A program made the position numbers and the translations under genes. Below are positions 1 to 5,643 of a stretch of 10,893 nt of DNA, in pieces (the first letter of the stretch is position 1; each line of letters begins with the position of its first letter). Source of the stretch: JANNHK01 sp034408875 (lineage in GTDB: Bacteria > Actinomycetota > Acidimicrobiia > IMCC26256 > PALSA-610); NCBI GenBank assembly GCA_034408875.1, contig JAWXCJ010000145.1, positions 1 to 10,893 on the forward strand. Reading direction: 5' to 3'. The notes under the pieces were generated by a model. The model saw only the letters and a program-made list of their open reading frames with translations, did not search any database and had not been told where the DNA came from.

Positions 1-1
1 C

Positions 2-610
2 CACCTCAGTATCCGGTCGAACGGCACCACCGCCATCGCCTTCGGCCCGGTTTACAGCGACGTGGGGCGAGACCCGACGCCCTGTTACGAAGACATCGAA
101 CAGTGCGACAGCTATCCGGAACAGCTATTGCTCGCACCATCGGATGCTGGTGCCTGGCGTGCGGTCGAGCCGCCCGAGTTCGACCGGCGCGCCTCAATCA
201 ACGATGCACTCGTCACCGCAAATGGCGACGTTGTCGTCGCGTTGAGCTGGGAGCGAACGGTCCTCGCGGTATGGCGAGGCGGCCGGTTGCCGACGCGCGC
301 ACCGGAGCCGCCGGCGGAGCCGTCGGCTCCGCCCATCGTCGACCACGACGCGACGCTCGAAGTCGGTGCAACGTACCGCTACCCGCTGTACACGCACTGC
401 GGGTTCCCATACCTCGGGTTCAACACGAAGACATGGCGCACCGACGAGCAGCTACCAACCCAATACCCGACCGATTGGCCAGTCGCTCACCAATCGATCC
501 TCGGTCAGCTCACCCTCGTGGCCGACGACATCATCGAGTATTCGATTCCCGACGTCGGAGTCATCGCGACCTACCGACCGACCGACGAGACGCCACCAGG
601 TTGCGACTAA
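2..610 (+). CDS. C-terminal part of a probable exported protein (5' end outside the window)
   Basis: The frame is open from base 2 and ends at TAA 608-610, so the beginning of the gene is missing. A GTG at 62 is in frame but is probably internal, because the same frame reads sensibly upstream of it. The visible part has two sections. The first has beta-rich segments (for example GDVVVALSWERTVLAVWRG) and a cysteine pair in CYEDIEQC. A Pro/Ala/Glu linker (about nt 297-335) follows. The last ~80 residues begin LEVGATYRYPLYTHCG and end TPPGCD. From memory, this ending resembles a C-terminal module common in uncharacterised exported actinobacterial proteins, with a YTHCG core and a terminal Cys. 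Paired cysteines and the linker fit an extracytoplasmic protein, but the signal peptide would lie outside the window. The function is not recognised. Confidence 0.6.
   Translation, partial: HLSIRSNGTTAIAFGPVYSDVGRDPTPCYEDIEQCDSYPEQLLLAPSDAGAWRAVEPPEFDRRASINDALVTANGDVVVALSWERTVLAVWRGGRLPTRAPEPPAEPSAPPIVDHDATLEVGATYRYPLYTHCGFPYLGFNTKTWRTDEQLPTQYPTDWPVAHQSILGQLTLVADDIIEYSIPDVGVIATYRPTDETPPGCD
314..332. repeat. Perfect inverted repeat inside the Pro/Ala linker
   Basis: An 8-bp arm (314-321, GCGGAGCC) and its exact complement (325-332) flank a 3-nt loop. It lies inside the coding frame of the left-edge gene and encodes part of the Pro/Ala/Glu linker. It has no T tract. It is most likely a by-product of GC-rich linker codons rather than a terminator. 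Confidence 0.5.
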
Positions 611-631
611 CTCTGGGGCTCCCGGCGCCGT

Positions 632-960
632 TCAACCCACGTACAGCGTGCCGTCGCGCTCTTCGACCGTGCCCCGCCGTAACGGCAGCACGCGGGTGAA
701 GAGCTTGGTCGCAGCACCGAGGCCGGGGATCTTGGCGAAGATTCCCTGCGGCCCGCGCACCTCCGACCGGTGCCGACGTCGTACTTCGCGCCGTGCCATG
801 GGCACACCAGGCAGCCGTCGTCGTCGATCGAACCTCCGGCGAGGTCAGCCCGCAGGTGGCGACAACGGCGGCTCACGGCGAACACCTCCTCGGACGCGTT
901 TCCAACCGCGTAGCCGCCCGCGCCGACGGTCCGCCCGGGCGGGAGTTCTGACGCGGGCAC
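632..960 (-). pseudogene. Rieske [2Fe-2S] ferredoxin-like gene, broken by one frameshift
   Basis: The minus-strand frame from GTG 960 reads VPASELPPG and then both Rieske cluster boxes: CRH and, about 20 residues later, CLVCPWHG. The two Cys and two His ligands are all present. The frame after the second box gives family-unlike, Arg/Ser-rich sequence and runs on to 607. Shifting frame at 761/762 restores sensible sequence (VRGPQGIFAKIPG, then LPLRRGTVEERDGTLYVG) ending at TGA 632-634. Adding one base there (CGG A-G GTG becoming CGG ATG GTG) would give a 109-residue protein, a normal size for a small Rieske ferredoxin. Such proteins pass electrons to an oxygenase or reductase, but no partner is nearby. 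The start is uncertain: there is no good Shine-Dalgarno, and GTG 989 (MKTTVR) lies in another frame. The break could be a real mutation or a sequence error. Confidence 0.7.
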
Positions 961-1566
961 GACGGAGCGGCACGCACGGTCGTCTTCACGGGCGGAACGC
1001 AGGTGTCGCTGCAGCGCCCCTTCACACCGGGATACCTGTACAAGCCTCCCGGCCTCGGACGTCGAGTGACGACAACCGCGCCACCGGACCCGCAGATGGC
1101 AGCCCACGTCGGCTACCTCGCGCTCAACCATCTGTCTGCGTGGGCAGGGTCCGCGATGGGCGGCTACACGATCCACCGCGCCGAACACTGGATCTTCGAC
1201 GAGACCGGCCTCGGCTACGGCGACGTCCTCGGCGCCGCGGCCACCACCGTCGGCTACGAGTGCGACGGCTGCGATTTCACCTACCGCGACGGCTTGCCGT
1301 ACCCGACGGGGGTCGACAGGACGCCCGCCGGATTCGAGATCCTCGGCACTGCACCCGCCGCGCATTTCACACGGACGACCGCAACGCGACCACCGGCACC
1401 CCACGAGCCATCGGAGATCGAGTTCATCGCGTCACGATTGTTCGGGAGCCGCTCCGACGAGGACGTCGAGCGCATCGCGCACGGTCACGCCGTCCTCGGC
1501 ACGTACACCTCGCCGTCGAGCGGCGTGGTGATCACGTCCGGAAGTACCGACTGGGCGCACCACCTA
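952..1566 (+). pseudogene. Remnant resembling the C-terminal domain of the N,N-dimethylformamidase large subunit
   Basis: The frame opens after TGA 949-951; the first usable start is GTG 1003. About 190 residues follow, including RPFTPGYLYKPPG, MAAHVGYLALNHLSAWAGS, EHWIFDETGLGYGDVLG, VGYECDGCDFTYRDGLPYPTG and, at the end, VVITSGSTDWAHHL. From memory these match the C-terminal part of proteins annotated as N,N-dimethylformamidase beta-subunit-like (DMFA2_C), including the closing GSTDWAHGL-type motif. Family members are several hundred residues long, so the N-terminal majority is gone. The piece has no Shine-Dalgarno and overlaps the start of the Rieske gene on the other strand. It has no stop of its own and continues in frame into the dienelactone hydrolase gene, so an automatic caller would report one 454-residue protein (1003-2367). 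The family call rests on recalled motifs. Confidence 0.5.
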
Positions 1567-1570
1567 GTGT
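1565..1570 (+). promoter_or_regulatory. Candidate -10 element of a leaderless promoter for the dienelactone hydrolase gene
   Basis: TAGTGT fits the TANNNT pattern of actinobacterial -10 elements. It lies 8 nt before ATG 1579, the spacing expected if transcription starts at the start codon. No Shine-Dalgarno precedes this ATG. The arrangement closely copies the one at 8283-8288, where TACTGT is followed by 8 nt and ATG. This is inferred from sequence only. Confidence 0.4.
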
Positions 1571-1578
1571 CACGGCCC

Positions 1579-2367
1579 ATGTCCGAAGATGCGCTGGCCG
1601 GGTTCGAGGAAACACAGTTCACGCACGACGGCGTGACGAAGACGGTCTACCGGGGTGGGAGCGGCCCCGGCGTGGTCGTGATCCACGAACTGCCGGGGCT
1701 CACTCCCAACGTCGCCGCATTCGCCCGCACGGTGATCGACGCCGGGTTCACCGTCGCCGCACCCGTGCTCGCCGGCGTACCGGGCCAGGCCATGTCGATC
1801 CCGTACGTCATGACGGTGATGCCCAAGGTGTGCGTGTCGAAAGAGTTCACGACGTGGGCCACGAATCAGACGTCGCCGGTCATCGACTGGCTGCGCGCCC
1901 TCGCCCGCGATCTCCACGAATCAGCGGGCGGACCGGGCGTCGGCGCGATCGGCATGTGTTTCAGTGGCGGGTTCGCGCTCGCGATGGCAGTCGACGACAT
2001 CATGCTCGCGCCCGTCTGCAGCCAACCCTCGCTGCCGTTCGCGGTCGGCAAGAAACGCAGCCGCGATCTCGGGCTTTCACCCAAGGACGCGACCCGCATC
2101 CGGGAGCGGTCCGACTTGTGCGTCTTGGCGATGCGCTTCACCGGTGACCCGCTCGTGCCGGGTGCGCGTTTCGAGGCGCTACGCGATCTGCTCGGCGACC
2201 GCGTGATCGTGATCGAGATCGACAGCTCGAAGGGAAACCCGCACGGCATTCCGAGGGCCGCGCACTCTGTCGTAACCGAACACTTCGTCGACGAACCCGG
2301 CCACCCGACCAAGGACGCACTCGAACGCGTGCTCGCCTTCTTTCGCGAGCGCCTCGTCTCGTCGTGA
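1579..2367 (+). CDS. Dienelactone hydrolase family protein (alpha/beta hydrolase)
   Basis: A 262-residue cytoplasmic alpha/beta hydrolase; dienelactone hydrolases open lactone or ester bonds, classically in aromatic ring-cleavage pathways. ATG 1579 is chosen because the family similarity begins at MSEDALAGFEETQFTHDGV and the length is then normal. The same frame continues upstream into unrelated sequence. The nucleophile is Cys127 in GMCFSGG, after VGAIG. The likely acid is Asp190 in RFTGDPLVP and the base is His229 in PRAAHSVVTEH. VVVIHELPGL (about residues 33-42) forms the first strand and oxyanion region. No signal peptide is present. The gene is followed by a ketopantoate reductase-family gene in the same direction after a short repeat, so the two probably form an operon. 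The substrate is unknown, and many family members do not act on dienelactone. Confidence 0.85.
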   Translation: MSEDALAGFEETQFTHDGVTKTVYRGGSGPGVVVIHELPGLTPNVAAFARTVIDAGFTVAAPVLAGVPGQAMSIPYVMTVMPKVCVSKEFTTWATNQTSPVIDWLRALARDLHESAGGPGVGAIGMCFSGGFALAMAVDDIMLAPVCSQPSLPFAVGKKRSRDLGLSPKDATRIRERSDLCVLAMRFTGDPLVPGARFEALRDLLGDRVIVIEIDSSKGNPHGIPRAAHSVVTEHFVDEPGHPTKDALERVLAFFRERLVSS

Positions 2368-2400
2368 GGTTCCCGTCGTGAGGTTCCCGTCGTGAGGTTT
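2361..2400 (+). repeat. 14-bp tandem repeat across a stop/start junction
   Basis: The unit GTCGTGAGGTTCCC occurs at 2361-2374 and 2375-2388, followed by a partial third copy, GTCGTGAGGTTT, at 2389-2400. Each copy contains GTGA. In copy 1 the TGA (2365-2367) is the stop of the upstream hydrolase; in copy 3 the GTG (2392-2394) is the start of the downstream reductase. The GAGG in copy 2 (2380-2383) lies 8 nt before that GTG and can act as its Shine-Dalgarno. The copies seem to have grown from an original GTGA stop/start overlap. Confidence 0.9.
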
Positions 2401-3354
2401 GTCGTCTACGGAGCCGGCGCGGTCGGAGGAGTCGTCGGCGCCCGCCTCGCCCAACACGGGCACGACGTCGTGTTGATCGCGCGCGGTGCGCACCACGATG
2501 CAATCGCGAAATCAGGGCTACGGATCCAGTCACACGACGAGGACTCGACCGTGGCCATCCCCGTTGTCGACCATCCGAGCGCGCTCACCTTCACCGCCGA
2601 CGACGTCGTGCTCTTCGCCATGAAGTCGCAGGACACGCTCGACGCGGTCAAGGCTCTCGCCCCGGCCGCGCCGCCCGACATCGCCGTCGTCTCGCTCCAG
2701 AACGGTGTCGCGAACGAGCGGATGCTGCTGCGGGCGTTCGCCGCCGTGTATGCCATCTGCGTGATGCTCCCCGCGACGCACCTCGACCCGGGCGTCGTGC
2801 AGGCGTCGTCGGCACCCGTTACCGGTCTGCTCGACATCGGGCGCTACCCCACCGGGACCGACGACGGCGCGGCCGCGATTGCCGAGGCCTTGATCGCGTC
2901 GTCGTTCGAATCGGTCGTGCGCCCCGACATCATGCGGTGGAAGCACACGAAGCTCTTGATGAACCTCGGCAACGCCGCGGAAGCGTCGTGCACGCCCGGC
3001 GACGCCCGTAACGACCTCGTCCGCCGCCTCCGCACCGAAGGGACCGCCTGCCTCGACGCCGCAGGCATTGCGTACGCGTCGAGAGACGAGGACCGCGAGC
3101 GACGCGGAGAGCGGATGCAGATTCACCCGAGCGCCGGGGCACTTCGGGGTGGCGGTTCGTCATGGCAGAGCCTCACGCGCGGCACCGGCGCCATCGAAAC
3201 CGACTACCTGAACGGCGAGATCGTGCTCCTCGGCCGTGAGCACGGTGTCGCGACGCCCGCGAATGAGCTGATCCGCCAGACCGCGAACCGCTTGGCTCGC
3301 GCCGGCGCGCCGCCGGGTTCCGTCGACGCCGCCGATCTGCTCGCCCGGCTTTAG
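2392..3354 (+). CDS. Ketopantoate reductase family protein (ApbA/PanE-like)
   Basis: A 320-residue NADPH-dependent 2-oxoacid reductase-type protein; PanE itself reduces 2-dehydropantoate to pantoate in the CoA pathway. The N-terminal Rossmann domain starts at once with MRFVVYGAGAVGG (dinucleotide motif at residues 7-13). LFAMKSQDT (about 74-82) and VSLQNGVANE (about 100-109) are typical of the family. The C-terminal helical domain has KLLMNLGN, with Lys187 and Asn191 matching the catalytic Lys-x3-Asn, then SSWQSLTRGTGAIETDYLNG with the conserved Glu before the NG. GTG 2392 places the Rossmann motif at the usual distance. The gene follows the dienelactone hydrolase by 24 nt. That pairing and the many paralogues of this family make a catabolic role as likely as pantothenate synthesis, so panE is not assigned. 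Confidence 0.85.
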   Translation: MRFVVYGAGAVGGVVGARLAQHGHDVVLIARGAHHDAIAKSGLRIQSHDEDSTVAIPVVDHPSALTFTADDVVLFAMKSQDTLDAVKALAPAAPPDIAVVSLQNGVANERMLLRAFAAVYAICVMLPATHLDPGVVQASSAPVTGLLDIGRYPTGTDDGAAAIAEALIASSFESVVRPDIMRWKHTKLLMNLGNAAEASCTPGDARNDLVRRLRTEGTACLDAAGIAYASRDEDRERRGERMQIHPSAGALRGGGSSWQSLTRGTGAIETDYLNGEIVLLGREHGVATPANELIRQTANRLARAGAPPGSVDAADLLARL

Positions 3355-3387
3355 ATCAGCAGCACACGAACAGCCCGCCGCGAGATT

Positions 3388-3417
3388 GCGGTCGCTCGCG
3401 TATTGCTGCGAGACCGC
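3388..3417. terminator. Candidate hairpin between two convergent genes
   Basis: The arms GCGGT (3388-3392) and CTCGC (3395-3399) pair with GCGAG (3408-3412) and ACCGC (3413-3417). This gives about 10 bp of GC-rich stem with a 2-nt bulge and an 8-nt loop. It lies in the 97-bp gap between the convergent stops of the reductase and carD, so it could serve both strands. There is no T run, so it would be an atypical terminator; it may be only GC-driven pairing. Confidence 0.3.
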
Positions 3418-3451
3418 GACGGGATCGGATTGGGCCAGCATGCGCCGAACG

Positions 3452-3931
3452 CTACGTGAGCTGCTCCGCGAGCTTCTCGAGCGCTTCGTCCTCGGTGACG
3501 TTGAGGGCAAAGCTCAACTCGCTGACCAAGACGCTGCGCGCCTTCACGAGCATTGCCTTCTCGCCCGCCGACAAGCCCTTGCTCGTCTCGCGCAGTGCGA
3601 GGTTCCGCACGACTTCGGCGACCTGGTACACGTCGCCGCTCTTCAGCTTCTCCTGGTGGTTCTTGAACCGCCGGCTCCAGTTGGTCGGCTCGCGCACGTC
3701 CTTCTTTCCGAGGAGCTGGAACAGGTCGTCGACGTCCTCGGCCGAGATCGGCGGGCGCATCCCGACGTCGTCGACCTTGTCGGACGGAACCGACAACGTG
3801 AGGTCGCCGTGGGCGACCTTCAGGACCAGGTACTCGCGCTTTTCGCCCTCGACCTCTCGCATTTCTTTGCGTTCGATCACGGCTGCGCCGTGGTGCGGAT
3901 ACACGACGCGATCGCCGACTTTGAAGGGCAT
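3452..3931 (-). CDS. carD: CarD, RNA polymerase-binding transcription regulator
   Basis: CarD binds the RNA polymerase beta subunit and stabilises the open complex, especially at rRNA promoters; it is essential in mycobacteria. The 159-residue protein aligns almost throughout with recalled M. tuberculosis CarD (162 residues). The N-terminal Tudor-like RNAP interaction domain begins MPFKVGDRVVYPHHGAAV and contains EYLVLKVAHGDLTLSVP. The helical DNA-binding domain contains EPTNWSRRFK, whose Trp85 sits at the same number as the Trp that wedges into the minor groove at the upstream edge of the bubble. SGDVYQVAEVVRNL and KGLSAGEKAMLVKAR follow as expected. ATG 3931 is preceded by GGGAG at a suitable distance. 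The gene is monocistronic here, divergent from the GGDEF gene and convergent with the reductase. Confidence 0.97.
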   Translation of the reverse strand: MPFKVGDRVVYPHHGAAVIERKEMREVEGEKREYLVLKVAHGDLTLSVPSDKVDDVGMRPPISAEDVDDLFQLLGKKDVREPTNWSRRFKNHQEKLKSGDVYQVAEVVRNLALRETSKGLSAGEKAMLVKARSVLVSELSFALNVTEDEALEKLAEQLT

Positions 3932-3973
3932 TCACCACTCCCAGTGGTCATCCCGCCGCGTGCGGGGGATCCC

Positions 3974-3979
3974 ATGATA
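3974..3979 (-). promoter_or_regulatory. Candidate extended -10 promoter for carD
   Basis: Read on the minus strand this is TATCAT preceded by TGG, an extended -10 pattern (TGNTATCAT). Transcription would start near 3967, giving a leader of about 35 nt before ATG 3931. No convincing -35 element stands 17 nt upstream. The site lies in the 222-bp divergent gap 3932-4153, where I see no other clear element apart from the GGDEF gene's Shine-Dalgarno. Confidence 0.35.
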
Positions 3980-4153
3980 CCAGGCCCCGGACCGCACACG
4001 ATTCGCCCGGTATTCGACCCCGCTTCGACCACTCTGCGACACCCTGACTTGCAAAGAGTAGCCAATGTTTGCCAGGCTTCCCTACGTGGCAGAGTAGTCA
4101 CGCAAGGTGTCCACGACTGCTGGGCAAACGGGCGGCAGGGAGGGACCAGAGCC

Positions 4154-5185
4154 ATGTTGGAAGGCGTCGACCAGACCGCAGGCGCACACCCGAACGACAT
4201 GATCACGGTCGTCGACCGATTCGTGATGCACACGCTCGGTACGCAAGGCGACGTGAGCGGGTGGTGCCAGGACGTCACCGCGACCGCGACGGCCGAGGAA
4301 GCTCTCCTCGTCACCGGGCTGCACTCCGCACTCGTCGAACAGACAAACGTCCTGATCGCCGTATTCGATACCGCCGGCGAGCTTCGCTACCTCAACCCCG
4401 CCGCGCTCGACGCGCTGCCACCACTCGATGAGCGCACGCCGACCGGCCTCTCGCTACTCGCGTTGGTGCACCCCGACGACGTCGACATCGCGCGCGGCCG
4501 CATCCGTGCCGTCGTGCAGACACCCCGGCGCCGCGTGCGGTGCACGTTGCGCATCCGCGCGAAAGACGGGTGGCGCCGGTACGACATCGAACTGGCGAAC
4601 TGCATCGACGACCCGGCAGTTCAGGGGATGGTCGCGGAAGGCGTTGACGTCACCGACCGGGCCAACACGGAGGCCGAACTGGTGCGACGAACGTTGCACG
4701 ACCCACTCACAGGGCTCGCAAACCGGGTGTTGATGCGCGACCGCCTGATGCACGCCATTGGTCGGCTCAATCGTGGTGCACCTCCGCTCATGCTCGCGTA
4801 CCTCGACCTCGACGACTTCAAAGCTGTCAACGACACCTGCGGCCACGAGGCCGGCGACGTCGTGCTCACCACGATTGCCCGGCGCATCCTCGCATCGGTT
4901 CGTCCGGGCGACACCGTCGCTCGCGTCGGCGGCGACGAGTTCGTCGTCGTGTGTCCTGACGTCGTGCACGAACACGCAGCGGACGATTTGACGCGGCGCA
5001 TCGTCGACGCGGCGGCGGAACCGATCGAGGTCGGCGGCGTGGCCCGTGTCCTCACTGCGAGCGTCGGTGCTGTTCTCATCGACACAGCCGTGGACGCCGC
5101 CGACGCACTGCGCGCCGCCGACGCTGCCCTGTACCAGGCCAAGACGCGCGGCAAGAGCCGCGCCGTGCGGACCGCGTTCCCTTAG
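4154..5185 (+). CDS. PAS-GGDEF diguanylate cyclase
   Basis: A predicted diguanylate cyclase (343 residues) making cyclic di-GMP from two GTP. ATG 4154 has GGGAGG about 10 nt upstream; the frame is open much further back, but there it only shadows carD. Residues 1-50 include GDVSGWCQDVTATATAEEAL, which reads like the tail of a PAS/PAC unit without its body. A full PAS domain covers about 57-168 (LIAVFDTAGELRYLNPAAL, LVHPDDVD, closing VAEGVDVTDR). The GGDEF domain begins at DPLTGLANR (183-191). It has YLDLDDFKAVND with Asp218 for metal, Asn226 for GTP, and an intact GGDEF signature at 259-263. RPGD at 250-253, exactly five residues before the signature, is the inhibitory I-site, so product feedback is expected. 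There is no EAL domain, membrane segment or signal peptide, so the sensor is cytoplasmic; the ligand is unknown. Its stop interlocks with the convergent NTF2-like gene. Confidence 0.92.
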   Translation: MLEGVDQTAGAHPNDMITVVDRFVMHTLGTQGDVSGWCQDVTATATAEEALLVTGLHSALVEQTNVLIAVFDTAGELRYLNPAALDALPPLDERTPTGLSLLALVHPDDVDIARGRIRAVVQTPRRRVRCTLRIRAKDGWRRYDIELANCIDDPAVQGMVAEGVDVTDRANTEAELVRRTLHDPLTGLANRVLMRDRLMHAIGRLNRGAPPLMLAYLDLDDFKAVNDTCGHEAGDVVLTTIARRILASVRPGDTVARVGGDEFVVVCPDVVHEHAADDLTRRIVDAAAEPIEVGGVARVLTASVGAVLIDTAVDAADALRAADAALYQAKTRGKSRAVRTAFP

Positions 5186-5643
5186 CCCGCAGCCGCCTCA
5201 GACGCGCGTTTGGCCGCGATCCACGCCTTCACGACGGGTGCGAATGACGCCGGGTTGTACGCGTCCTCCTCGTACGAGAACTGCATGTCGCCTGCGTACT
5301 TCAACACGGTGATGTTGTACTGCTCGTACACCTGCCCGTCGCCGGGGTCGGCGAAGCGGTTCTCGATCTGGCAGATCCACCAACCCCGCTCCTCGTCGCA
5401 CACACACCAGTCGTGCGGGAATTCCTTCATCTCGGAGTTGGGCCACGTCGCCATCGTTTCCGTGATCCAGGCTCGGATCGCGGCGCGGCCGGAGAACTTC
5501 CCGTAGTGGTGTTCGACGTACTCGGCGTCTTCGGTGAACACGTCGGACCAGATGGTCCAGTCGCCGGTCCGGCCCGCTTCGGCCGCTTTCGCGATGAAAT
5601 TGTCGTGCGCCCGTTCGAGTTCCTCGCGGGTCCACTTACCCAT
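5182..5643 (-). CDS. SnoaL/NTF2-like domain protein
   Basis: A 153-residue single-domain protein of the NTF2-like cone fold, a scaffold used by isomerases, cyclases, dehydratases and non-catalytic ligand binders. Supporting features are the N-terminal helix (WTREELERAHDNFIAKAAEAG), then DWTIWSDVFTEDAEYVEHHYG, the helix GRAAIRAWITETMA and the alternating strands WWICQIENRF and YEQYNITVLKYAG. ATG 5643 is chosen because AAGGAG lies 10 nt upstream and the frame then begins MGKWTREE; an upstream in-frame ATG at 5676 adds 11 unlike residues. It overlaps the amine oxidase stop by 8 nt, so the two are translationally coupled. A role in handling or sensing the amine oxidase product is possible but unproven. 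Its stop overlaps that of the GGDEF gene on the other strand. Confidence 0.8.
   Translation of the reverse strand: MGKWTREELERAHDNFIAKAAEAGRTGDWTIWSDVFTEDAEYVEHHYGKFSGRAAIRAWITETMATWPNSEMKEFPHDWCVCDEERGWWICQIENRFADPGDGQVYEQYNITVLKYAGDMQFSYEEDAYNPASFAPVVKAWIAAKRASEAAAG

Noticed and set aside
314..332. Perfect hairpin as a terminator
   Set aside because: It lies inside a coding frame, 280 bases before the stop, has no T tract and encodes a Pro/Ala linker.
366..2147. Long plus-strand open frame of 593 codons
   Set aside because: It is extremely Arg/Pro/Ser-rich, crosses the Rieske gene antisense and the hydrolase in another frame, and shows no domain. It is a GC-driven shadow, apart from the region near 630-770, where similar reading comes from the Rieske gene on the other strand.
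4060..4100. Inverted repeat TGCCA...TGGCA as an operator upstream of the GGDEF gene
   Set aside because: The arms are only 5 bp, no paired promoter boxes could be placed, and such short repeats are expected by chance.
3386..4153. 256-codon upstream extension of the GGDEF protein
   Set aside because: This part is antisense to carD, whose identity is certain, and ATG 4154 has a Shine-Dalgarno and the right protein start.
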